DNA from: Ixodes scapularis | Lineage: Eukaryota; Arthropoda; Arachnida; Ixodida; Ixodidae | DNA: 64,000 nt | NCBI RefSeq assembly: GCF_016920785.2 | Contig: NW_024609857.1 | Coordinates: forward strand, 12,562,716 to 12,626,715 | Direction of reading: 5' to 3' | Shown: piece after piece, positions 35,839 to 46,191 of the stretch | Layout: each line of letters starts with the position of its first letter | How positions within the stretch are numbered: the stretch's first letter is position 1 | Translations under genes and position numbers: made by a program | Notes under the pieces: generated by a model | The model's database searches: none | Told to the model about the DNA's origin: nothing | The model's input: the letters and a program-made list of their open reading frames with translations, nothing else

Positions 35839-36035
35839 TCTGCTTTTTTTTGCAGAGGTTGTGATGACGTCAGAGCGCCGAGCTCTGATTGGCTTGATTG
35901 GAAGGATAGTGGGTAGACCTCAAAGCAAGCTGCCTTGAACTCTACCCACTATCCTTCAATCAAAGCCAATCAGAGCTTTGCGTTCGAACGTCAACACAAC
36001 CTTAGCAAAAGTAGCAGACGAACTTGCGCTCCACA
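35829..36035. mobile_element. Foldback MITE, family A, copy 3
   Basis: The left half begins CTCGTCTGCTTTTTTTTGCA and contains GTTGTGATGACGTCAGAGC, CTCTGATTGGCTTGATTGG and AAGGATAGTGGGTAGA. The right half is its reverse complement with few changes and ends GTAGCAGACGAACTTGC. It is closely related to 27632-27839. Confidence 0.75.
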
Positions 36036-36313
36036 TAAGACAAAGTGGGCGTCGCTTTATTATGCGGCGTAACGTGAACACTGCCACTAGTGGCGCTGCC
36101 AACCAGCTGCCAAGGTGGAGCGGCGCGCCCTCTATAGGTGTCGCACGCTCCCAATATGGTTGTTATATCTTTCAATGTCTCAGGCAAAAAGCGGTGTCAT
36201 CATGTCAGTGAGAAAAAAAAAATAGGCCCTGTCTGTAGAAAAATGTTTTCTACGCTCAAGAAATGCCAAGTGCTTTAAAATGTCCCCTTTGCTTTTCCAC
36301 CTTTCCGCCTTAG

Positions 36314-36361
36314 ATCCATTCACGGTCCGGCAAGTCTCGGCTGTACAGAATAAGCAAGAGG
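36314..36361 (+). CDS. CUB-domain protein (SOL-1-like), 48-nt linker microexon
   Basis: A 48-nt exon between acceptor CCGCCTTAG (ending 36313) and donor GTAAGT (36362). In phase 1 it continues the previous exon with (D)PFTVRQVSAVQNKQE and leaves one base, exactly the phase needed by the final exon. The 16 residues form a polar linker between the last CUB domain and the C-terminal hydrophobic tail. It is symmetric (phase 1-1) and so could be skipped without a frameshift. Support comes from splice sites and phase; there is no domain in it. Confidence 0.7.
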
Positions 36362-37014
36362 GTAAGTTTTGAATTATCGGCATGTTGCTTGACGTTTTTT
36401 TTATCTCACATTTGCGTGAATTAATGCTGTAAAATAGATGCGAAGAGAAAAAGGCTGTGTTTTGATGGCACTGTTAGGAGTACGAGATAAAATGCGAATA
36501 GCCTCTGCACAGATGTGGGTATGGACTAAGCTCTCAAGTTTTGAACAGCGCTCCTGGCTAAGAAAATATAACGATTTTAGGCCGCGTTTCGGTTATGTCG
36601 TATTCGAACGCTATGAAAAAAAAAAAATACCGGAAGATCCATTGGTGGATTTTTAGGGGATGCGTTAGCATGACCCTTGGAAACGCCACACACATTACAC
36701 ACTCCCCTTTGGGAAACGCTAACGCTGACCCCTCCACTTTTCTCCTTTTGGCATTCTGTTTTGGCTCTCACTTGTGTTCTTCTATTTTAGATGCGGAGCA
36801 TCTCTTGCTCGGGTCTATGTCCCGCGGCGTCGTAGTCCGCACTCACACTACGCATGCGCAACTCTCCTCCTTCCCTCTCTCCAACAGCTGCGCGTTTACT
36901 CTCTCCGCTCTCTCTCTCTACCAGCTGCGTGCACTTCGCGTGCGTTCGCTTCTACTCACACCGCGCGCGCATGCGCAACTCTCCTCTTCTAGTCACCTCT
37001 CCTTCAAGTGTGGA

Positions 37015-37822
37015 TATAGACCATTCCATTTAGCACTCCCTGGCCGGCACCATTTTGTTCGACCGCAGCGCCCTCTCCACACATCCGGGAAGTTCAGCGG
37101 GTTCGGCGGTGTAAAACGAGAGAGAGGGCACGCCGCCGACTCCGCTAGCAGACGACGAACCGGGAGGTTGCCGTTCTCCATCTTTGGGCTGTATCGGCGG
37201 GCTCTACCGAACACCGAACTCTCGCTCGTGGCTGCCGTTGTGAAGTGGTTCGCGTTCTTAGGATAGTTGTGGCTACTCCAAAATCAGCCTATAGCTCTCT
37301 GTTGTTCTATTTTGCTAAATGATAAACTAGCATATCTTTTTTCCGTTACTTAAATAGCTGTTGAGTCAGCCGGCAGTACTACCCTCAACTACTGCGTGTA
37401 TTGCGGCAGGAGAGCACGTTTTTATTTATTACTTCAGACTTCCACTCACGGTCGCTAAAGGCCTACACCAGTACGAACTTTTGTATAGTAAAAAAGGTAC
37501 GGCAACCGGATTTTCTTTTCGCCAAAGAGACCGGCCAATCTGACACAGTTTTCCCTATTTTTGTTTTTTATTTGCACGCAGGTAACAGTGCATTTGGACC
37601 CTGCGAGTCTTTTTATCTAGCATAGTATTACACGATAACTGGCATACCAAAATCTGCGCATCTGCGCTTGAAAGTTCCAAAATGACGCGATTTTAAACAG
37701 AGTTTGCACGCCAGCCGCACGCTACAGCCCACTCGGCGGAGTGGACGGCTTGCGGAGGAGAGGGGGAGTGCATTTTTTTCTCTCTTACCCTCTCTGCTAT
37801 GACCCTAATGGAACGGTCTATA
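37015..37822. mobile_element. Inverted-repeat element with TATAGACC ends
   Basis: The left end TATAGACCATTCCATT (37015) is complementary to the right end AATGGAACGGTCTATA (ending 37822) with one or two mismatches. The first eight bases are shared with the MITE at 4353-4605. The interior has no recognised domain. Confidence 0.5.
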
Positions 37823-37895
37823 AGCAGCGGTAGCGCGCTGCGCGCGTTCAGTTCACCGCTGTTGACTCCACTTCACTCCGTTTTTCCGATGAAGT

Positions 37896-38306
37896 GTGAT
37901 GGAAGCAACAGTCCCGTCAGTTAGTGGGTTGGCGCAAGCAAGCGTCAGCACCACCCCACAAACTAACAGCAACGCTACGTGCACTGAAGACAAAGCTGCG
38001 CAGCGAAGGGCACGCGACGCTGAGCGCAAACGCTTGAAGCGAGCGGCAGACCCTGAACTACGGCAACGAGAAGCGGCGTCCATTCGTCAACGTCGGGCGG
38101 CAGATGCTGAACTACGACCACGTGAAGCAGCGGCGGTTCGAGAACGTCGAGCAGCAGAACCTGAGGTTCGGGACCGTGAAGTTCAACGTAAACGTAAGAA
38201 GCGAGCGGCGGAACCCGACCTTCGAGAACGGGAAGCCGCGTTGGTTCGTGCACGTCGAGCAGCAGAACCTGAGGTTCGGGACCGTGAAGTTCAACAACGT
38301 TACTAA
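37896..38306 (+). CDS. Repetitive 136-codon open frame (18-residue Arg/Glu-rich repeats), uncertain
   Basis: After about 50 residues the frame becomes five repeats of 18 residues (54 bp) of the type RAADPELRQREAASIRQR, rich in Arg, Glu and Ala and predicted to be helical or coiled-coil. Repeats 3 and 5 are nearly identical in DNA. Similar R-x-A-E/D-P-E-x-R arrays occur in tick and other arthropod proteins, including ones associated with mobile elements, but I cannot name this one. It lies between two inverted-repeat elements inside an intron, on the same strand as the host gene. It may be a fragment of a transposon-borne or STPR-like repeat protein, or simply a minisatellite without stops. 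Expression is not shown by the sequence. Confidence 0.35.
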   Translation: MMEATVPSVSGLAQASVSTTPQTNSNATCTEDKAAQRRARDAERKRLKRAADPELRQREAASIRQRRAADAELRPREAAAVRERRAAEPEVRDREVQRKRKKRAAEPDLREREAALVRARRAAEPEVRDREVQQRY

Positions 38307-38399
38307 CATCGTTAATAACACCGTTAATAACGATCCGCGATACTCCGCATCACCCCATGGCTCCCCTCGGGAAGATGTTTTGAAGCCTCTTTCTGGCCT

Positions 38400-38941
38400 C
38401 GTAAAGCGCGATCCAAACCAACGCTTCTTTTTGCGCCTGTAGGTCGTGCGGCTGCGGATGTGACGCATTTCGTGGCGTTTTTGCTGTTTCCGGGCGCGCT
38501 TTCTGAGTCAGAACCGTGCGCTTTGGTTTGGACGGGCGAAACTGCGGGCGAGCGCGCACGCGCGCACGCAGGCACGAGCGCACAAGCAAGGTGCAACTGC
38601 GACAGACTGGCCGGCCAGACGGCGAGAGAAAGAGAGAGAGAGAAAGGTCGCGTTGTCATGCTGGAAGAGAATAAAAGGGGGGGGGGGGAGGAGAGGGCAG
38701 CCAGACGGCGAGAAACGCGGAGCCGGAACTAGCTTGCCCTCCACCGATTGGCCGGGACAGAGGAGCGCCCTTCTACGTCACCGCGCGTTTTTGTGCGCGT
38801 TGAGAAGTTGAAATTATCCAACTTTCTTGTGCGCGCCCTGAAATAGCGAAGAAGCGGCGCGACGTCACGAAAATACGTCACATCCGCAGCCGCACGACCT
38901 ACAGGCGCAAAAAGAAGCGTTGGTTTGGATCGCGCTTTACG
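38400..38941. mobile_element. TIR element with 66-bp perfect inverted ends
   Basis: 38400-38465 and 38876-38941 are exact reverse complements as read (outer end CGTAAAGCGCGATCCAAACC, inner end GCTGCGGATGTGACG). The 410-bp interior is GC-rich with GAGA runs and a G tract and has no transposase. Long perfect inverted repeats suggest a fairly recent non-autonomous DNA transposon. No target duplication could be fixed. It directly abuts the inverted block at 38941. Confidence 0.8.
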
Positions 38942-39105
38942 GGGTCAGTGTTAGCATTTCCCAAAAAGGGACACGTGTGGCATTTTCCAAGTGTCATGCT
39001 AATGGATTCCCTAAGAATCCACCAATAGATCTTCCTGTAATTTTGTTCACCCTTTTTTTGTACTCTGCCATGCAGAGTACGTCAACGACCTTAGATACGG
39101 TCATC

Positions 39106-39186
39106 AATATCATTCGTGGAAAGAACCACATCCATACCACTCGTGGAAGGAACTCCATCTATATCATTCGTGGAGGGAACGGTGTC
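39106..39186. repeat. Tandem repeat, 27-bp unit, 3 copies
   Basis: The unit TATCATTCGTGGAAAGAACC plus ACATCCA repeats three times with a 27-bp period and several changes. Confidence 0.8.
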
Positions 39187-39278
39187 CATCGTTTTAACTA
39201 CACACACACACATCACAGCCCACGCACCGCTACTACGGGAAACCAGAGCGAAGAACAGCGGCGTACCAACTTGTTTTT

Positions 39279-39281
<3 letters not shown>

Positions 39282-39311
<30 letters not shown>

Positions 39312-39465
39312 GCAAACCAGACTCAGAGTCTCCACCCCCTCCCCCCCCCCCCCCAGCGCCGGGGGGCGGGCTGTTTCAGGGGGGGGGGGGGCAAAACACA
39401 TGGCTTGCCCCCCGCTCTAAGAACTGGGAGGGGGCAACTGCCTTGCACCCCCCCCCCCCCCCCCG
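39282..39465. repeat. (GT)n, poly-G and poly-C low-complexity tracts
   Basis: GTGTGTGTGTG leads into a G run of about 21, then alternating C runs and G runs of 10-18 bases. The inverted G/C tracts could fold. Assembly errors in run length are likely. The overlapping open frames are artefacts of composition. Confidence 0.9.
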
Positions 39466-40199
39466 GTTGGTACGCCCATGGCGAAGAACAGCAGGCGACG
39501 GCTCTTATAATATCATCTCGGTCCTTGTAGGATTTTTTTAATAAGAGCCTTGATTTAATGGAAAGTCCAGGCAGCTGTTGGCGCTCCATCAGGAGTTCAA
39601 GATAGATCGAAACGTACATTCTGGAGGTGCCAGTGAACAGTATATTCTTCGTTTCGCATTTCATGTGTGTAATAGAAAGTAAATATAATGTAACGTTTGC
39701 GGCGATTGTGTTGAAACGTCCTCCTTGTACAAAAGAAGAAACACACACCGGCGTCAATCCAGTCTAAAACAACGCAGTACAAATTTATTTTCAGCATAGG
39801 AAGTACTGGGCGGACACGTACACAAAAAATAAAAGTTATTGAAAAGGCAGGACGAGGTCTGCGTTCCACTTCGTGGCAGAAAGCAGGGAAATACCTTTAT
39901 TTTCACTGAAGTACCACATGACACGCTTCCAAAGTATTGAAAGGTTGATGCTTTGATTTAAGAGGGCAGAACATATAATGATACTTAATGCACTAGACAC
40001 GACTAGCGTCTTTTTCTAATATTATGGATATATAAATGAACAGTTGGCTATACCTTTCTTTAGACACTACCTCCAGGAAAGGTGTTTCACAATGTGTACC
40101 GCCTCTCCTCTGACTGGTGTGTCTTTATGATTCAATTTTACGGGTTTAGTGGTAAGCCGTAATAGCAGAACCTCACCCCTCTTCAATGCTCTGTTTCAG

Positions 40200-40264
40200 G
40201 ACTAAGCTCGTCAACTCTAACAACTGTGCTCGCACTCATCCTGATGTTCCTGATTGGCCAATAG
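40200..40264 (+). CDS. CUB-domain protein (SOL-1-like), terminal exon with hydrophobic tail
   Basis: It enters in phase 1 after CTGTTTCAG and encodes (G)LSSSTLTTVLALILMFLIGQ followed by TAG at 40262-40264. The tail is about 15 hydrophobic residues ending two residues before the stop, preceded by small residues (EGLSSS). That is the usual architecture of a GPI-attachment signal, with a candidate omega site among G/S/S. A short C-terminal membrane segment is the alternative. With the two CUB domains it gives an extracellular protein tethered to the membrane. The exon is identified from the acceptor, phase and C-terminal fit, not from a domain. Confidence 0.72.
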
Positions 40265-40943
40265 GATGCTTCGCCCGGCACAGGCTGTGCCAGGACTCAT
40301 TTTCATCCTACTCCACCTTCAAGCACTCTGCGATCAGACTCTAGGTGCTCAATTGCGCAGCGGGCCTGGCTCCGTGCCTGCGTATATTTTGTTGGTTTCT
40401 TCCGTGTGCGTGGAGGGTTTTCCAAAGACTGGTCGTACCCGCTCCTGTTGCATTCTTTGCATATGTTTTGTCCCCTGCCTCGGGATCAAGAGCTACTTGG
40501 AGTGGTCTCAAGTCGTAACCATCCTCAAGATCTTCGTAACCCGTGTACCGAGCTACAAGGTGGAAGGACCAGACGTCGGTGTTACCCTCAGCGTTCCTTG
40601 TACGAGGCCGTGGTCCCAAAACAGCCGGTGTGGTAAAGCGCCGTGACCCGTGAGAGTGGGAGACTCACACCTGTTTGAGGTTGGAAAATGCTGAAGACGC
40701 AATTGTACTCTCTCATAATTTGGAGCTGTACACAACAACAAAAAACAATACATGTTTGCTTCGGGTTTGTTGTGCCTGAAACATGAATTTACATTCTCTC
40801 TTTTTGGGTGACCTTTTGTTGTTGAAGCTTACATTGCACTACGTAGCATGATTGGATTATTTGTCCGGTAACTTACTTCATGTGTTAAAAAAAAATGTTA
40901 GACATCAAACGCTGAAAGTAAGCACCATTTTTTTTTTTACTTG

Positions 40944-40949
40944 AATAAA
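40944..40949 (+). terminator. Candidate poly(A) signal of the CUB gene
   Basis: AATAAA about 680 bp after the stop codon in an AT-rich 3' flank. A second AATAAA lies at 41651-41656. Either could end the transcript. Confidence 0.35.
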
Positions 40950-42824
40950 AACTGGGAATGATTTGAAAATAAACAATATTTCTAAGTTGAACTGTACCTT
41001 CTTTTGTTTCCTGATAAAGAAAAAGAAGTGTTTAATGAACCGGCAAAATGTATTGATTTGTCCTAATGTACATAAAGATTTCACCGCTCAAATATTTACC
41101 CTTTTTCTTCAGTTTTTAGTGCACTCTCTGAAGTGCTCACACTTGCAAGTCAGGGTTTGAAGGGCTTAGTTTTATGCCAAACGGATAGCTTGAACCGGCG
41201 AGTGAAATGCCAGTGGCGTGCACACAGAGACTATGTCTCGACGTATTTAAAGGTTAAAACGTCAGTTGTATTTTTCTGTAATATTTGCGCATTGCGGTTT
41301 TTAAGCGAACAAGGAAATCTGGTGTTTTTCATAAGCGAAAACATTGCGTGAAATGGGTGGAGGATACATGAAAGTGCAAAGAGAAGAGGAAAAAATTTTT
41401 TTTTATTAATGTTGACATTGCTCTTTGAACAGAAGTGCTCTAGATTTCCAGGGTAGAAGTAACGTCAACCTCTGTTTCTTTATGGGCTCCTAATAGCCCC
41501 CTTTGCTTGCTAGACATCCCATTTGTGCATTACTTTATTGAACCGCGTTATGTCCGCATAGCCGCTGTATATTTTTTATTTGTGTAATTTTTGCTCTGAA
41601 AAACTTTTGTATCACTTATATGCTGATGTTTCTTTTTTTTCTTTTTTTTAAATAAAATAGAGATATATTACAATTAGCTTGCCATGTTACACAAATCCAA
41701 AAATTCGTGGAAATATATTTATTTCATTATGTTCTTACGTAGCTATATATTTTAGAAACCTTGAGCAAGATATGTGATCTAAATTATGTATTAAACCATA
41801 AAACTTCAGTATAACAGATCTGCGTTTCGGCGCTCTACGTGTTCTACTTTTTGATTTAAGTACACTGCTAATTAGCCTTGAAATATTAAATTTAGGTAAA
41901 ACCATGGTTCAAAAAATAAATAGAGTTCTTAATTTTTTTCTGCTTTGGTTGTTTTGAAGTTGCTCATGCCTGTACCCTTTCTTTTCCATCTTCTGCAGAA
42001 CAACAAATATTGTTTCATATTTAGGATGCCCGACACAATGACGTATAACTTACACAAATTATAGTTGTTACTGACATGTTTAAGCTATCTGTTTACTTTT
42101 TCTCTCATTGCAATATATTTCTTCGCCAATACTTTTTTGTATGTGCGTGCGATTGACTTGAAATCCTTTCATCAAGCTCAAAGGTGAGTGTTTGTTTACA
42201 ACGTTTTACTGTATTTCTGCGTTATTACAGCCAGCCAGGCAATTAAGAAACGCCACTTTCACGAATAAAATCTGTCAACTAGCACTCCAGTGAGCATTTG
42301 AAAGGAGAATTACGGAGCATTCTGCGAACTTTTTCTTGCTGTTGTGTTTAGCTTATTTCAAAAAGTGAAACTGGTACAAAAAAAAAAGAAAAAAAAAATT
42401 TGAAAAATCATTTGAGCAAAGATACAATATCAACTCGCGATGATCATGCATTTGAATAACAGCTTTCGTCGATTAGAAAAGTTTTTCGTTGTTTTTTGGC
42501 TGCGGTGCGGAAATTCGAAAATTATTACAAACCACTTACCACTTTTGTTGTTTACTTGTTCACGACATTAAAAATGTTGTCAAAAGTGACGTTCCTAAGC
42601 TCCCGGAACATCAATATCAACTACAGTCGTTAGGTTAAAAAATTGTGCGACGTTCGCACGACATGATGAGTTTAGACAGCGTCAGCTTTGCAGCTTATTT
42701 GACGACATGACGATAACGATCGTTTGGCATAGGCGCCGATCGTGCGTCATACGCTGATCTGATATTGAAATGACGCCGATTTAGCGTCGATACGCTGTTG
42801 ATGATTAAATTATTTTAAAGTCGT

Positions 42825-43160
42825 GATGGGTTTTCCCTCCAAATTTTGCGGGGAAACGGAAGTAGTGCGACGTCTATTTTTCCGCTAAATTTAGCGGTAA
42901 AGGAATTCGTCCGTCGGTCCCGTGACGTCAGGTAACGTGACACTAATTTTCCCGCCAAATTTTGCGGAAAAACTGGATTGGTGCATGGGTCACGTAGCGC
43001 CAATTTTTCCGCTAAATTTAGCGGGGAAAGCGAATTGTTGAATAGGTCACGTGGTGGTCAAATTTTCAGCTAAATATAGCCGGGAAACTGAATTGGTGCA
43101 TAGGTGAAGCGAAATTAAATGTTTACGCTAAATTTAGCGGGGGAACTTTTCGTTTAAATG
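42825..43160. repeat. Degenerate tandem repeat with TTCCGCTAAATTTAGCGGGG core
   Basis: Six cores of the type CCGCTAAATTTAGCGG or CCAAATTTTGCGGGG are spaced about 42-71 bp apart. They are separated by GAAACTGAATTGGTGCAT and GGTCACGTNG-like segments. The core is itself palindromic. It is the same unit as at 1274-1462. Divergence between units is high, so this is an old array. Confidence 0.75.
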
Positions 43161-43589
43161 CTCACGCCGTCGAAAAACGGGGGAACGGGTGACTAAGAGC
43201 TGACGTTATAAAACTAAAATAATAATAAACGCGATCGTTATTCAACTTCTATAGCTGGGAGGAACGTTTATCGCGATTTCGAAACCTATATTCACCCTGG
43301 AGAGGACGCCATAGAACTACTAGGTTTAGTCTCTTCGGTTAAGTTCAGATCTGCGTGTCAATGTGGTAACTCGTTATGAAGTCACTCGAATTTAAATGAA
43401 TCTTTGAATGAAGCTTTGGTAAACGCTTTTGTTCTTATGCAAAGAAATCTCTGTTAAATTATGTAAACACAATCACAAATGCGGCTACTATAACTTCGAA
43501 ATTTTTAAGAGTCTCAAAATTATAACAAGCAATTGATGGAAAGGATTACAAATGGCTGAGTTAATATCTCAATATCAGATGCCATAAAG

Positions 43590-43927
43590 CAGGGGTCAGC
43601 AACGTTTTGCAGCGGCTGGCCGAGTCCTCCTGAAGCCGACACGGATTGGGCCGGACGGCAAGGGGAGGGATGGGGAAGCCAAAAAAAAAGGAAAAAGGCA
43701 AAAAGGAAGTGAAGAGGTTCCCTGCTCAAGAATGAGAATGCCGGACCGTGCCAATTGGAAGCGCTCCTTGTTACTGTCTAACAAACACCATCTGTGGTCC
43801 TAACTTCCAATTTGACATGTCCTTGGGTCTGTGAGGAAGCTGCTGGGGGAGAGGGGAGGATCATTTTCTTGGGTTATGCCGGGGGCCGCATAAAACTACT
43901 GCGCGAGCCGTAATTTGCCGACCCCTG
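43590..43927. mobile_element. Non-autonomous hAT-type transposon
   Basis: The left end CAGGGGTCAGCAACG and right end TTTGCCGACCCCTG are inverted repeats of the classic hAT type. They are flanked by an 8-bp imperfect duplication (CCATAAAG at 43582-43589, CCCTAAAG at 43928-43935). The element is 338 bp with no transposase. A related right end, GGCCGACCCCTG, stands alone near 60927-60938. Confidence 0.8.
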
Positions 43928-44662
43928 CCCTAAAGTGAAAGCGCAATTTGGCATGTCCTTACAAAAATTATCAATGAGTTTCAACTGAGTTTATAATGTG
44001 CTCTATAGGTATACATTAGGGGCTAAAATCGAAACTCATTGATAATGTTTCTGAAGGAGCGTTTTTAAACGTTATTTGCACGTTGCAACGTGACTACTTG
44101 GGGGGAGGGGGGGGGGGGGTTACTACACCCAATGCTTACTAATGTCCGCTTAAAGAACTCAATAAAACATTAATTTTAATAACAGACAATTGATGCCAGA
44201 TTCGGTGTCCTATTCCAGCACCTCGGTCCTCTACCTTCGAGGGTCTAGAAATCCGCAGTCTTCAAGCGTTTTTTGCTGTCGTTCTGATAAATTTTATGTA
44301 AGGTTTTGTGGTCACGCACGCAACGACACACCGCGGCTCCCGAGAGAACATTTCTCCGCTCAACTCGAACGGCTCCTGAGGGCCTTGGAGTACGATACCC
44401 GACTCAGGTGCCACGTCGTCGGCGGAAGTTACCGCACGCTTGCATCAGTTCCGCGCAATATTCAGGTTACACAACGTTGAATAATAGGCCCATGGCTTAT
44501 CTTCGTGCCGCGGATACTGCCCTCTAGTCAGGCTGCCATACCGCCTCGCGATTGCACAACTTCACGCCACCGCGACGTAGCCCTACGGGTATCACAGAAT
44601 ACGGCGCAGGAGAACAGATAGAGACTGCGCAGAGGGACTTCATAACAGAACGGCACCAGATT

Positions 44663-44930
44663 AGAGAATAGAATAGAATAGTTTATTTCAGACATACATG
44701 TGTCATACAGATGTCTGGCCGCTGCAGCAAAATAAGGCAAAAAAGCCCTCTGACGAGATCTTCTCTTAAATCTTAGCTTGTGCTGTACAGTTCTAGAAAT
44801 TGTGGCACCACTGTAAACGGAACGTGAAGCTTTCCACTTCGCTCTATTTAGAAGCGCAGTGTTTCCTCCCGGTGTTTTGAGGTGTTCACATGCGCGGATG
44901 GTTTGACAGACCTCAGTGCTAAAGGTCATG
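44663..44930 (-). mobile_element. Probable LINE 3' end with (TTCTA)n tail, minus strand
   Basis: On the minus strand the sequence runs through GCTGCAGCGGCCAGACATC to GTATGTCTGAAATAAAC and then TATTCTATTCTATTCTC. This is an AATAAA-type signal followed by a short pentanucleotide repeat, the usual form of some LINE 3' tails. An open frame of 133 codons overlaps it and has no domain I recognise. Confidence 0.4.
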
Positions 44931-45702
44931 GCATCGCATCAGCGATTTATTAGAAAAAACCAGGACGGTGACTTCTTTTGAAGTCAAATATTTGCAACTG
45001 GTTTGTGAAGCGACCACCTTTCGTTTGGTTCAGTGGTTTTGAATAGAAAAATAATGTGCTTGAAGGGTAATAAAATAATTGATTTCAGTTTTTCTATGTA
45101 GGTGCGAATATACCGTACAGCCTCAAAGACTGCCAGGGCGTTTTTTTAATGGTGGTATGGCTTACTTTGATCTTTGAGAGCGTAAAGCTAGAATACGACA
45201 TGAAGATGTTAGAAAGTTGTCCTTAGTGCAACCTTGGTAAAGCACAACCCCTGCAGCGCAGTGTGTAATGCCTTTGGTAAGTTCCATTGATGGCAAGCGT
45301 AAAAGAAGATCGGACGAGACGATCCGGATATCCATAGTGAACCCGAGAAAGAGGAATAATATAAAAGGAAGGAGAGAACCGGAAAATGTCCGGACAATCA
45401 CGTCTTACGTGATTTTTTAAGAACCACTTTTCGTAGCATTGTTTTAAACATATTCCCTGAAAAGCTCCTCCAGACCGAGAATCACGCGAGACGAATGCAC
45501 ATCGGGGACTTTAAGCTAAGTTTGGAAATGCAGTAAACTAACTTTTAGCTAGAATTTTCGGTTGCACCGTCCAATCCTATTTTCTCAAAAAAAAAAAAAA
45601 AAGAACTCACTTTACTTGATGTTTACTTTTAGCTTCCCAGCACGAAGGGCGGACAACATTTGGATTTGGACTAGGTGCTTCACACGGTCGTTCTCTGTCT
45701 TT

Positions 45703-45740
45703 GAATAGTCACTGATGCCAAGTAGCATCTGTGACTATTC
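45703..45740. repeat. Small hairpin, 16-bp arms
   Basis: GAATAGTCACTGATGC pairs with GCATCTGTGACTATTC (one mismatch) around a 6-nt loop. Confidence 0.7.
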
Positions 45741-46191
45741 GAAACGTTCCAAAATCTTCAGGGTAAGGGTGAAAGGCCGTGTTCATCATCATATGAAACC
45801 AGCTGGGGGCAGTTTTTAACCTAAATGGTAAGTGGCTGTAGATATAAATGTGAAAAGGCGCTATAAACACCGCGAACCTTCTGGTGTCTTCTTGTAAATG
45901 TACAGAACCTGCCAGAACACTTTCTACAAGCCAATCTTCGAAAAATACTTGGGGCTTCCGGTTTTGTCAATAGAAAGTTTTAGTATATCGTTCCGGTGAC
46001 TCCGACACCGCCGCTGCCTTTTGGCATGACTCGTATTTTATCGGGAATCGTTATCGGGGGTATGGGAACGATCTACTAAAACACTGTAATGATAGAGTCG
46101 ATGTGAGGCATTGGATATGAAACGGGCAATGTGTGGTGGTTTACTGCTTGAGGGCCAGTGCAAAGATGGATGCCCGCTTCCTTCGGACTAA

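Larger units (their letters stand above)
30414..36313 (+). other. Intron 4 of the CUB gene
   Basis: GT-AG intron of about 5.9 kb, phase 1. It holds the second MITE of the 10784 family (33079-33275), two family A foldback MITEs (34475-34800 and 35829-36035), a 16-bp tandem repeat (35124-35200) and a perfect 20-bp hairpin (35793-35838). The AT-rich part from about 31450 to 33000 shows nothing I can name. Confidence 0.7.
36627..39044. mobile_element. Candidate composite element bounded by about 105-bp inverted repeats
   Basis: The block 36627-36732 (CGGAAGATCCATTGGTGG, then TGCGTTAGCATGACCC, ending AACGCTAACGCTGACCCC) recurs in inverted orientation at 38941-39044 (GGGGTCAGTGTTAGCAT, then CACCAATAGATCTTCCTG). 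The arms are about 80% alike by eye. Between them lie two smaller inverted-repeat elements (37015-37822 and 38400-38941) and an open frame of 18-residue repeats. Either this is one element of 2.4 kb with long inverted ends that collected insertions, or two copies of one repeat landed in opposite orientation. Confidence 0.5.
36362..40199 (+). other. Intron 5 of the CUB gene
   Basis: GT-AG intron of about 3.8 kb, phase 1. Nearly half or more is a nest of inverted-repeat elements (36627-39044), with G/C homopolymer tracts after it (39282-39465). The acceptor is CTCTGTTTCAG. Confidence 0.7.

Noticed and set aside
36774..37266. Frames in the GCGCATGCGC/CTCTCC-rich stretch
   Set aside because: Low-complexity, repeated CATGCGCAACTCTCCTC segments give frames open in two registers; no domain.
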